Shown here: positions 17,475 through 26,072 of the stretch, in pieces
Layout: each line of letters starts with the position of its first letter
Position numbering within the stretch: position 1 is the stretch's first letter
Notes under the pieces: model-generated
Told to the model about the DNA's origin: nothing
What the model saw: the letters and a program-made list of their open reading frames with translations, nothing else
The model's database searches: none
From: Actinomycetota bacterium
GTDB taxonomy: Bacteria > Actinomycetota > Actinomycetes > S36-B12 > UBA5976
Assembly: GCA_026392515.1 (NCBI GenBank)
Contig: JAPLBY010000033.1
Coordinates: 85,859 to 149,858 of the forward strand
Reading direction: 5' to 3'
DNA: 64,000 bases
Program-made: the position numbers and the translations under genes

Positions 17475-18362
17475 CTACAAAACTTGAAGTGCGATCATTC
17501 CGGGATACAGCGCTACCGCAACGATCATTGGTAAAATTAGGAACACAACGGGAAGCATCATTGAAGTCTCTTTATGTCCCGCTAAAACCAGCAACATGCG
17601 CATTTGATGAGCGCGCGCATCAGCAGCTTGAGCACGTAGTACCTGCACAAGAGGTGTACCCCGTTCAAGTGCTAATTCCAAGGAATGTGTTGCTCTAGTA
17701 AGTGGCTGAGATTCGATTTGATTACTCATTTGATTAAGAGCTGGTACCAATCCATCACCTGAATTCACTGAATAAACAACCTTTCCTAATTCCTTGACGA
17801 GCGGACCGGTACAGGATTTCGAAATTCTTCGAAGCGCAAGCAGAACTGGCTCTCCCGCCGAGACGGCAAATGCCAGGAGGTCAAGTACTGCCGGCAGTTG
17901 CTCTTCAATGCTTAGGCGACGTTTATTTGCTTGGCTTGCTAGATTCCACTTGGCATACCAACCGCCGGCAATGAATGCACCAAGGATTAATGCGAAGGCA
18001 AACACTGGAGATAAACCTTTTCCAGAGCTAAGTCGAAGTAATGACCACCCAATAGCAAGCAGCATCGAGTACCCAGCAAACGTGATCTGCTTGTGGCGGA
18101 AACCAGTTAACGTAAATTCACTTTCCGATTGCCGAAGCCACTTGGAGATGTCCTCGTTTTTGCTCCAAGGTGACCAGCTACGCGAAGTAAGCAAATCATT
18201 AATTGCTGCCAATGCCTGTTGTGTTAAATTCTGTGACTTGGTTGAGCCCATTCCGACATAAGGCGATATCTGGTCGCTCATACTTAGTCTTGGTTGCCGC
18301 AATACATTTGCACACAACACCACACCGGTTGCAAAAAGCAGACCTAATAGAAATCCGCTCAT
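17475..18362 (-). CDS. tadC: Type II secretion system F domain protein, TadC-like
   Basis: A 295-residue inner-membrane platform protein. There are membrane segments near the N-terminus (3-20), in the middle (about 95-135) and at the C-terminus, and a T2SSF domain containing LLALRRISKSCTGPLVKEL. I placed the start at 18362 because that ATG overlaps the TadB stop as ATGA; the frame stays open for 26 more codons. TadB and TadC together form the membrane platform for pilus extrusion. Confidence 0.82.
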   Translation of the reverse strand: MSGFLLGLLFATGVVLCANVLRQPRLSMSDQISPYVGMGSTKSQNLTQQALAAINDLLTSRSWSPWSKNEDISKWLRQSESEFTLTGFRHKQITFAGYSMLLAIGWSLLRLSSGKGLSPVFAFALILGAFIAGGWYAKWNLASQANKRRLSIEEQLPAVLDLLAFAVSAGEPVLLALRRISKSCTGPLVKELGKVVYSVNSGDGLVPALNQMSNQIESQPLTRATHSLELALERGTPLVQVLRAQAADARAHQMRMLLVLAGHKETSMMLPVVFLILPMIVAVALYPGMIALQVL

Positions 18363-19036
18363 GCCAGAAGTCTTTTCTCTTTTGGAAGTTCCGCAAGCTT
18401 CATCATTGCTACATAGGCGAACACGGAAATTACTGCGCACGCCGCCAGCATCCGAAGTCCACTAGCTGAAATGTATACATTTGCCGCGGTGTCCCGGGTC
18501 GATAGAACTAATGCCGTAACCCAAGGCGCCGCTACTGCGAGTTTGGCTCCGTTAACAGTCCAACTTTGTCGAGCAACAATTTCACCACGAAGTACTAGCT
18601 CCTCCCGCATAACTTCCGATAGCGTGCGTAGCAATACTCCAAGATCAGCACCTCCAACCTCATGAGCAATTTGAAGAGATGCAACAAACTTGTCAGCCTG
18701 TGGTTCTTCTAGATTTTGCGCTATTAGATTCAGCCCGGCATTGAAATCCCCAGTTGCTTGATACTGATCTCGGCACATTTGAAAAGCGGGCCGAAGTTGC
18801 TCTGGACCAGAATTACAAAGCTCGATCACGGCTTGTGGCAATGAAAGTCCGGCCCGAATTGCTGATGCTAAATCATCTACTACGTCTGGCCAGAGGTCAG
18901 CTGGAACTTTCTTACTCTTCATTTGAAGTTTGCGTCTTCCGTGCATCTTGAATTTCCGAAGTCGCATTGGTTCCCGAATCGCACCCCAAGTCAGAATTAT
19001 TCCAATTGCGCTGAGTAGTCCGACGATTAAACCCAT
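18359..19036 (-). CDS. tadB: Type II secretion system F domain protein, TadB-like
   Basis: A 225-residue protein with an N-terminal membrane segment (2-20), a cytoplasmic T2SSF domain beginning DLWPDVVDDLASAIRAGLSLPQAV, and two C-terminal membrane segments. It is the partner of TadC in the pilus assembly platform. The start overlaps the end of the ATPase gene by ten bases. It is shorter than Gram-negative TadB, as is common in Actinobacteria. Confidence 0.82.
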   Translation of the reverse strand: MGLIVGLLSAIGIILTWGAIREPMRLRKFKMHGRRKLQMKSKKVPADLWPDVVDDLASAIRAGLSLPQAVIELCNSGPEQLRPAFQMCRDQYQATGDFNAGLNLIAQNLEEPQADKFVASLQIAHEVGGADLGVLLRTLSEVMREELVLRGEIVARQSWTVNGAKLAVAAPWVTALVLSTRDTAANVYISASGLRMLAACAVISVFAYVAMMKLAELPKEKRLLA

Positions 19037-20247
19037 CGTGATGCACCAACCAAACTTGTTACATCGATGTTGTTGGCTTGGAAACGATCAAGCCTTCCTG
19101 GAAATATTCCTTGTGGCTCGAGCCGTTCATTTTGAAAGCTAAAGATATCCCCGGTCTCAATACTGTTACCTTCGACCCGCCCCGTTACAGAAGTGATCTG
19201 TTGAACTCTGCGAGTACCATCAGCTCTCAATGCGGTGTGGACCACAATATCGACAACCGAAGCTACAGTCGGAACCACAAACTCTGCAGAGACATTGCTG
19301 CCCGCAAGCATCGGCAGCAGGCACAATTTGGAGATAGCTTCGCGCGAACCATTTGCATGCAATGAACACATGCTTGGCATTCCGGCATTCATTGCAACCA
19401 AAAGATCAAGCGCTTCTTCTTGCCGCACTTCACCTACAACCAATCGAGATGGTCGCATGCGCAATGCCTCTTTAATTAACCGGCGCAAGGGAATCTCGCC
19501 GGTTCCTTCTAGGCTTGCTTGTCGCGTCTGCAATGCCACCCAATCTGGACTGGCTAGCTGCAATTCAAAAACTTCTTCGCAAGTGATAATTCGCTCACTC
19601 GAGGGTGCGCTGTTTAGAAGTGCATTCATCAAAGTGGTCTTACCTGCTTGAGTGGCTCCGGCAACAACAATATTCAAACCCGAAACTACACACGCTTGTA
19701 AGAATGCAGCGGCCTGACCGGTCAAAGTTCCAACCGAAACTAAGGCTTCTAAAGATTTAGCGCCCATTATGAATTTACGGATGTTGACTGACCAATGCTT
19801 TCGAGTGATATCAGGTATCGCCACATGAAGTCTTGAGCCATCTGGCAAAGTGGCGTCCACAAATGGGTTGGAAAGATCTACCCGACGACCCGAAGAAGCA
19901 AGCATTCGTTCTACTAAGCCACGAACTTCAACATCACTAAGGATCACGCTAGTGAGTTCACTTTTGCCATTCCTGGCAACAAAAATTCGACCAGGTTCGT
20001 TTATCCAAATTTCTTCAACACTTGGATCATCTAGCAGTGGTTGAAGTAGGCCAAATCCAGAGATGTGGTTAGCGATCTGTTCAACAAGTACTTGTGGGGA
20101 CTCATGATCAGATGCAACACTTGTTGATTGAGACAAAATGTCTTCAACCATGTGACGTAACTCGATTACTTCTTCATGCGGGCTGATCCCCCCAGTCCGA
20201 ACCCGCGTTCGAACTTCTTGAATCACTTCACCTACTGCACCTGACAT
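19027..20247 (-). CDS. tadA: Tad/CpaF-family secretion ATPase
   Basis: A 406-residue VirB11/CpaF-type ATPase. Walker A is GATQAGKTT (197-205), the Asp box is ITCEEVFELQL, and SRLVVGEVRQEEALDLL followed by SLHANG gives the Walker B and His box. It powers pilus extension from the cytoplasmic face. It is the first gene of a seven-gene tad run. GGGGGAG precedes the ATG by five bases. No CpaE/TadZ (Rv3660c-like) gene precedes it here; the next gene upstream is a DedA protein. Confidence 0.92.
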   Translation of the reverse strand: MSGAVGEVIQEVRTRVRTGGISPHEEVIELRHMVEDILSQSTSVASDHESPQVLVEQIANHISGFGLLQPLLDDPSVEEIWINEPGRIFVARNGKSELTSVILSDVEVRGLVERMLASSGRRVDLSNPFVDATLPDGSRLHVAIPDITRKHWSVNIRKFIMGAKSLEALVSVGTLTGQAAAFLQACVVSGLNIVVAGATQAGKTTLMNALLNSAPSSERIITCEEVFELQLASPDWVALQTRQASLEGTGEIPLRRLIKEALRMRPSRLVVGEVRQEEALDLLVAMNAGMPSMCSLHANGSREAISKLCLLPMLAGSNVSAEFVVPTVASVVDIVVHTALRADGTRRVQQITSVTGRVEGNSIETGDIFSFQNERLEPQGIFPGRLDRFQANNIDVTSLVGASRWV

Positions 20248-20345
20248 GAGCTCCCCCGTTGCTAGGACTTGGTATGAATCAAGTCGTTGCTTTTACTCGG
20301 GCCAAGCCGAGTCATTGAAGAGTATGTCGGTTTGGAAAATGCGGA

Positions 20346-20431
20346 AATCCAAAATTGGATTCTGTGGATAACGAAACAAGGGAGGTGGTTTCCGGCTGAA
20401 AGATTAAGAGATTCTTGAGACGTTATCCACA
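20346..20431. promoter_or_regulatory. Two inverted DnaA-box matches plus a palindrome upstream of the tad operon
   Basis: TGTGGATAA at 20363-20371 and TTATCCACA at 20423-20431 are both exact matches to the consensus DnaA box, in opposite orientation. The match extends to 11 bases (TGTGGATAACG and CGTTATCCACA). Directly beside the first lies the palindrome AATCCAA-AA-TTGGATT (20346-20361). All sit in the 221-base spacer between dedA and tadA. They may be DnaA titration or regulatory sites for the pilus operon. No oriC neighbours (dnaA, dnaN) are present. Confidence 0.5.
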
Positions 20432-20468
20432 ACTATTTAGAAGTCCTTGCGGCCGAAAATCTATTTGA

Positions 20469-21107
20469 CTATGCAGCTTTTCGGTTGTGCATCCAGCTGC
20501 GAATACCAGCAACGATGGATCCAATAATGAAGAATGCAGCAATTGCGTAAGAGCCAGTCTTGACGGCTGGGATTGTGGCTGCGTAATAACCCGCAAGAGT
20601 TAGGCCAACGCCCCAAGCAATAGCGCCTACAAAGTTTGCGCTCAAGAACTTGTAGTAATTCATGCGGGAGATGCCTGCGATTGCTGGAATCAGCACTCGA
20701 GCCCAAGGCATGAAACGTGCTACAACAACTGCCCACCAGCCAAGTTCGGCATAGAACTTTTCTGACTTAACAATCGCGGACTTTAACTTTGGTCCTTGAT
20801 GTTTATCTAAATATGGGCGGCCAAAATGTCGACCCAAAACAAAGCCAGTTTGATCGCCAACGAATGCTGCCAGGCCAATTCCAATCGTTAGCACCCAAAT
20901 GTTGACTGAGTCACTGGTTGCAGCAAGAACGCCAGAGGCAAAGATAAGCGAGTCACCTGTGATGAATGGGATGAATGCCCCAATCAATAATCCGGTGCCG
21001 GCAAATACCAATCCCCAGACAATTAAGTAGAACAAAATGGCACCGTAACTATTTAGCCAGTCTGTAACCTGCGATGTTAAAGCTGCAGACAGAAGTACGG
21101 TTTCCAT
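20469..21107 (-). CDS. DedA family membrane protein
   Basis: A 212-residue DedA/VTT-domain protein. It shows FIPFITGDSLIFASGVLAA, the GDQTGFVLGRHFGRP segment and the conserved FMPWARVLIPAIAGISRM motif with its arginine. DedA proteins are thought to act as half-transporters or scramblases that recycle lipid carriers such as undecaprenyl phosphate. A TAGGGT box six bases before the ATG suggests a leaderless mRNA. Confidence 0.92.
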   Translation of the reverse strand: METVLLSAALTSQVTDWLNSYGAILFYLIVWGLVFAGTGLLIGAFIPFITGDSLIFASGVLAATSDSVNIWVLTIGIGLAAFVGDQTGFVLGRHFGRPYLDKHQGPKLKSAIVKSEKFYAELGWWAVVVARFMPWARVLIPAIAGISRMNYYKFLSANFVGAIAWGVGLTLAGYYAATIPAVKTGSYAIAAFFIIGSIVAGIRSWMHNRKAA

Positions 21108-21113
21108 GCTTAA

Positions 21114-21119
21114 ACCCTA
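21114..21119 (-). promoter_or_regulatory. Candidate -10 box for a leaderless dedA mRNA
   Basis: On the minus strand TAGGGT is followed by six bases and then the ATG at 21107. This fits the TANNNT-N6-ATG leaderless pattern. No Shine-Dalgarno sequence is visible. Confidence 0.4.
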
Positions 21120-21158
21120 CTTTGGTGCTTAAAAAGTCACACACCGAGATCGAGTGAT

Positions 21159-24100
21159 TTAACTCGCCCCTTGACCAGCAAGTGTGCGAATTGCGCGCAA
21201 TGCAACCGAAAGTGTTGCAAGATCATTTTGCTCACTGTGAGCAATCTCATTAAGAGTTGCTCTGGTGCGGGCAACGCCCTCGGCAAACTTGGCTTCCCAC
21301 TGGCTGATTCGAACATCGATCGAATCTGAATCCTTTGTTGCTTGAACCACTCGGGATGTTAACGCAGCCAAGGCAACGTAAAGATCACTTCGCAGGGCAG
21401 AACGTGCATAAGCGGTCCAGCGGTCATCTCTGGCTAGGGCTGATATATGGAACAGCATTCGGTCGATGTCGTATCGCTCACTCAATGCAAAATAAAGTTC
21501 AGCAACAACTTCTGCGCTGGAATTCTGGCGATTCGCGATTTCAATAACATCAAGCAGCGAGAACTCATCCAGGAAACTTCCAGTACGAATTGCCAATTCA
21601 GCTGGTACGCCCTGTGCCTGATACTTTTTCGCAATACCCTTTGCTCGCTCGCGCTCGACGCCACGAAGCAGTCCCGGGATTGAATTTGTTAGCTTCGCAA
21701 CGGTTGGTGCAAACTTGGCAATTTCTTCTTCCACATTCAAGCGACCGCCACGTGATTGCAAGAACCAGCGCGTTGCGCGATCTAGTAGGCGTCGTGATTC
21801 AAGGAATAACTCAGTCTGGCAATCCGTTGAAACTTTGCCATCTAGGTTTTCCAGATCAGACCAAAGCTGGTTTAGGCCAAACACATCTCGCGAAACCACA
21901 AAGGCGCGCAAGATTTCTGAAGTTCCCGCGCCACTTTCTTCAGCTGCGCGCCAGGCATATGTAATGCCGCCACGATTGACCATGTCATTGACCATGACGG
22001 TTGAAATGATTTCCTTGCGCAATGGATGTGAGGCCATCAAGTCTGCATGCTTAACACGCAAATCTGACGGAAAATACTTATTCAATATTTCCTGGCACCA
22101 AGGCTCGTTGACGATTTCATCACTGGCGCGATCCCGAGTTAGATCAATCTTGACGTAAGCCATCAGCACGGAAAGTTCCGGTGAGGTTATTCCTTGACCT
22201 TGAGCATGCAAGGCATCAAGTTGAGAATCTGTTGGTAAATATTCAATAGCTCGATTCAAGTGACCATTTGATTCAAGCGATTGCATCAAGCGCTTATGAA
22301 CTCGAAGCATTACTGGAGCCTGGAACCTGGCTTGTTCCAAAATCAGATTCTGTTCGTAATTATCGCGCAGAACTAATTCGCCAACTTCGTCAGTCATAAC
22401 AGCTAGCTGCTTGTTGCGGTCTTCCACGCTCAAACTTCCAGCAGTAACAGCTTGGTCGAGCAAAATCTTGATGTTTACTTCATGATCGGAAGTATCAACG
22501 CCAGCCGAGTTATCAATCGCATCGGTGTTTAGCTTTACCCCAGCGTGCGCAGCTTCAATGCGACCAAGTTGAGTAGCACCTAAGTTGCCACCTTCACCGA
22601 GAACGCGAGCTCTGATGTCACTTCCGTTAATTCGGATTGCATCATTTGCCTTGTCACCAACTTGCGCGTGCGTTTCAGAAGTTGCCTTGATGTAGGTGCC
22701 AATTCCACCATTCCAAAGCAGATCTACCGGAGCCAAAAGAATCATGGTCAGAAGTTCATTAGGTGTAACGCTGGTAACTTCAGGATCGATGCCAAGAGCC
22801 GTCTTTGCCTCAGCAGTTAAGTCAATTGATTTGACGCTGCGAGGGTAAATGCCACCACCCTTGCTGATGAGTTTGACGTTGTAATCTTCCCAAGATGATC
22901 TCGGCAAACTAAACATGCGATGCCGCTCAACAAAAGACTTTGAGGCCTCAGGATTTGGATCGATAAAGATGTGGCGGTGATCAAAAGCCGCAATCAACCT
23001 GATGTGTTCGGAAAGCAGCATGCCGTTTCCAAATACGTCGCCACTCATGTCACCAACGCCGACCACGGTGAAATCCTGAGTCTGCGTGTTTACACCAAGC
23101 TCAAGGAAGTGACGCTTAACGGATTCCCATGCACCCTTGGCTGTAATACCCATGACCTTGTGGTCATATCCAACTGATCCACCGGAAGCAAACGCATCGC
23201 CCATCCAGAATCCACGATCAACTGAGATCTTGTTTGCGATGTCAGAAAAAGTTGCAGTGCCCTTATCGGCAGCAACAACTAGGTACGGATCGTCAACGTC
23301 ATGGCGAACCACGCGCTGTGGTGGAACAACCTTTGCATTAACTAAGTTGTCTGTGACATCAAGCAGCGCACCAATAAACATCTGGTAACAAGCAATGCCT
23401 TCAGCTAACCAAGCGTCACGATCACTTGGCTCTGGCCCTCGCTTAAGGACGAAGCCACCCTTGGCTCCACTAGGAACAATCACAGTGTTCTTAACCATTT
23501 GCGCTTTTACTAAGCCAAGGATTTCAGTGCGGAAATCTTCCTGTCGATCTGACCAGCGAAGTCCGCCACGTGCAACTGAGGCAAAGCGCAAGTGCACGCC
23601 TTCAACTCGTGGTGAGAATACCCAGATTTCAAATTTAGGAAGTGGCAATGGCAAGTCAGGAACCATACTTGGATCCAACTTGAAGGCCATAACCTGCGGA
23701 TAGTTACCTTCAGCATCTAACTGGTAAACATTTGTGCGCAACGTCGCTGAGACCAAAGCAATGCTGGATCGCATAATTCGGTCATGATCCAAACTGGCAA
23801 CCGCGTCAAGGGCATCATCAATCTTGTTTACTAATTGCTTTTGCTTAGCATCCCGATCTTGCTCAAGTTCCGGATCAAATCGCACAGCAAACAATTGAAC
23901 GAGCAGCTGAACGATGTTTATATTCGACAGCAAAACTTGTTGCAGGTAGCCCTGACTAAATGGTGTGCCGGCCTGGCGCAAGTAAGCCGCATAAGCGCGA
24001 ATGATTCCAACATTTCGAGCCGAAAGTCCTGCTTGAATTACTAAGGCGTTAAACGGATCGCTATCGACTTCCCCATGCCAAGTTGCCATGAAGGTGCTGC

Positions 24101-25991
24101 AGAATCGTTCCGACAAAGAATCTTGTTCTGGTGCCTTCGAGTCATCAAAGCGCAGACCGAAGTCATAGACCCAAGCAACTGGGTGACCTTTTCGGCGAAG
24201 GTCATAAGCACGCTCATCGATAACTTCAACGCCAAGATCGTGAAGCATCGGAAGTACTGCGGAAAGTGTTATCGCACTATCCACTCGGTAAATTGTGAAG
24301 CGCCTTGTGCCATCTTCTGGGGATTCCGGCGTATACATAGAAACCTTGATGGCTCCAGGTGCTTGAGACTCAAGTGACTCGATGATCTTTAAGTGTGAAA
24401 CTGCATTACCTGCCGGCACATCTTCTTTGAATGACTCTGGGAAGGAATCAGTCCAAGTTCGAAGAAGTCTTGCAGAGTCCTCTTCGCCAACTTGTTCAAC
24501 AAGAGATTCAGCGAAATCGTCTTCCCAGAATCGAGTGGCATCGGCAAGATCAACTTCGAGCTGCTCTAGATCAATATCTGGAATGTCTTTGCCAAGTGGT
24601 TTGCGAATTACAAAATGAAGACGAGCCAAAACAGATTCTGAAACTCGAGCTGTGTGATCAATTGAAGTTGCGCCGTAGGCAGCTAACAAAATCGCTTCCA
24701 TGCGTAGTCGAACTTCAGTGGTGTAACGATCGCGTGGGAAGTAGACCAAGGCCGAAACATAGCGACCGAATACTTCAGTGCGAGTAAAGACCCGGACCTG
24801 GCGACGCTCTTGAAGTTGTAGGACTCGACGAGCTACATCTTCCAATTCCTCAGGTGCAATTTGGAACATTTCATCGCGTGGATACGTTTCCAAGAACTGC
24901 ATTAAGTCTTTACCGCTATGGGAATCGCGGCCTAATGCCATCGACGCAGTTACATCCGCGACCTTGCTCGAAAGAACTGGAATGTTATTTACCGACTGGT
25001 TGTAAGCCGCAGATGAGAACAAGCCTAAGAATCTATGCTCGCCAATTTGTTTGCCAGAGGAATCTACTTGGCGAATGCCAACGTAATCCAAATAAACCGG
25101 ACGATGAACGGTTGAACGCATCTTGGCTTTTGTGACGATCATTAGCGATGACATCGAAGAGTGATCTTGGTCGTCTTCACTTAAGTAGCTGCCACTTGTT
25201 GCATCCCGAAGCGTGCCTAGGCCTGCCCCAGTAACACTGGCCAAGACGTTCTTAGAAAGTGCGTATTTGGAATAGCCAATAAACGTGAAGTGATTATCCG
25301 TTAGCCAGCTCAAGAATTCGATTGCTTCTCGGCGCTCTCGGTCACTGACTCCGGCTGCGGCTTCAATTTCAGAAATAACTTCATCTAGTTTGACTTGCAT
25401 TGCTGGCCAGTCTTCAACGGTTGCGCGCACGTCAGAAAGAACTTGCTGAATTCTGGATTCAATTGTTGCTAAGTCTGCTGAATCAGATTCGCGATCAATC
25501 TCGACGCTGATCCAAGATTCTTGTATTGCACCATCTGGCGCAGACTCACCTGGCAAAACATCGCGATTTAGAATTTCAATTAGTTCACCTTGCACATCGC
25601 GCTTGACCCAAAACCGTGGATGGATTACAACTCGGATTGAACGCCCTTGCTGAGAAATTTCAGCTGAAACAGAATCAACCAAGAACGGCATGTCATCAGT
25701 AACAACTTGAACGACGCTGTGGAGTGACTGCCAGCCTTGTGCATCCAAGCTTGGAGAAAGTGCCTGAACTTTGGAAATGCCAGGTGTTCGACTTTGACCT
25801 AAGGCAACGTGTGACTTGATTAAACCTTCTAGGTCACGAACTTCAGTTCCTACAAGATCTTCCGGAGCGACTAAGTCAAAGTAGCGAGATACGACGGAAC
25901 TTAGGTCTTTGGAAATTGACTTTTCTACTCGTGAAATTAACTCGTCACGCGCCTCTTCTAAACGGCGCGAACCACGCGAGGTTACCGACAC
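21159..25991 (-). CDS. gdh: Large NAD-specific glutamate dehydrogenase (180-kDa class)
   Basis: A 1610-residue enzyme of the Streptomyces/Mycobacterium large-GDH class. It converts glutamate to 2-oxoglutarate and ammonia with NAD. A long N-terminal regulatory region with ACT-like parts is followed by the catalytic core, which contains GGLRWSDRQEDFRTEILGL, the active lysine in PSGAKGGFV, and VGDMSGDVFGNGML, then a long C-terminal domain. I chose the GTG at 25991 because AGGAGG lies nine bases upstream; the frame stays open for 15 more codons. The enzyme could take up the glutamate released by the gamma-glutamyl pathway at 3.5-10.8 kb. Confidence 0.93.
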   Translation of the reverse strand: MSVTSRGSRRLEEARDELISRVEKSISKDLSSVVSRYFDLVAPEDLVGTEVRDLEGLIKSHVALGQSRTPGISKVQALSPSLDAQGWQSLHSVVQVVTDDMPFLVDSVSAEISQQGRSIRVVIHPRFWVKRDVQGELIEILNRDVLPGESAPDGAIQESWISVEIDRESDSADLATIESRIQQVLSDVRATVEDWPAMQVKLDEVISEIEAAAGVSDRERREAIEFLSWLTDNHFTFIGYSKYALSKNVLASVTGAGLGTLRDATSGSYLSEDDQDHSSMSSLMIVTKAKMRSTVHRPVYLDYVGIRQVDSSGKQIGEHRFLGLFSSAAYNQSVNNIPVLSSKVADVTASMALGRDSHSGKDLMQFLETYPRDEMFQIAPEELEDVARRVLQLQERRQVRVFTRTEVFGRYVSALVYFPRDRYTTEVRLRMEAILLAAYGATSIDHTARVSESVLARLHFVIRKPLGKDIPDIDLEQLEVDLADATRFWEDDFAESLVEQVGEEDSARLLRTWTDSFPESFKEDVPAGNAVSHLKIIESLESQAPGAIKVSMYTPESPEDGTRRFTIYRVDSAITLSAVLPMLHDLGVEVIDERAYDLRRKGHPVAWVYDFGLRFDDSKAPEQDSLSERFCSTFMATWHGEVDSDPFNALVIQAGLSARNVGIIRAYAAYLRQAGTPFSQGYLQQVLLSNINIVQLLVQLFAVRFDPELEQDRDAKQKQLVNKIDDALDAVASLDHDRIMRSSIALVSATLRTNVYQLDAEGNYPQVMAFKLDPSMVPDLPLPLPKFEIWVFSPRVEGVHLRFASVARGGLRWSDRQEDFRTEILGLVKAQMVKNTVIVPSGAKGGFVLKRGPEPSDRDAWLAEGIACYQMFIGALLDVTDNLVNAKVVPPQRVVRHDVDDPYLVVAADKGTATFSDIANKISVDRGFWMGDAFASGGSVGYDHKVMGITAKGAWESVKRHFLELGVNTQTQDFTVVGVGDMSGDVFGNGMLLSEHIRLIAAFDHRHIFIDPNPEASKSFVERHRMFSLPRSSWEDYNVKLISKGGGIYPRSVKSIDLTAEAKTALGIDPEVTSVTPNELLTMILLAPVDLLWNGGIGTYIKATSETHAQVGDKANDAIRINGSDIRARVLGEGGNLGATQLGRIEAAHAGVKLNTDAIDNSAGVDTSDHEVNIKILLDQAVTAGSLSVEDRNKQLAVMTDEVGELVLRDNYEQNLILEQARFQAPVMLRVHKRLMQSLESNGHLNRAIEYLPTDSQLDALHAQGQGITSPELSVLMAYVKIDLTRDRASDEIVNEPWCQEILNKYFPSDLRVKHADLMASHPLRKEIISTVMVNDMVNRGGITYAWRAAEESGAGTSEILRAFVVSRDVFGLNQLWSDLENLDGKVSTDCQTELFLESRRLLDRATRWFLQSRGGRLNVEEEIAKFAPTVAKLTNSIPGLLRGVERERAKGIAKKYQAQGVPAELAIRTGSFLDEFSLLDVIEIANRQNSSAEVVAELYFALSERYDIDRMLFHISALARDDRWTAYARSALRSDLYVALAALTSRVVQATKDSDSIDVRISQWEAKFAEGVARTRATLNEIAHSEQNDLATLSVALRAIRTLAGQGAS

Positions 25992-26061
25992 TTTAAAAAG
26001 CCTCCTGGGGTCACACTCGGCGCGTGAACACCTCATAACCCTACCAATTCAAGGACTGCTC

Positions 26062-26067
26062 TAGATT
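26062..26067 (+). promoter_or_regulatory. Candidate -10 box for a leaderless methyltransferase mRNA
   Basis: TAGATT lies five bases before the GTG start at 26073. GGGG follows the box but is too close to the start to work as a ribosome site. Confidence 0.4.
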
Positions 26068-26072
26068 GGGGT

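Noticed and set aside
20346..20431. Chromosome replication origin
   Set aside because: Only two DnaA boxes, no AT-rich unwinding element I could recognise, and no dnaA, dnaN or parAB nearby.
21108..21158. Terminator after the NAD-glutamate dehydrogenase
   Set aside because: A T-run follows a TCAC/GTGA pairing, but the stem is too short and broken to call.
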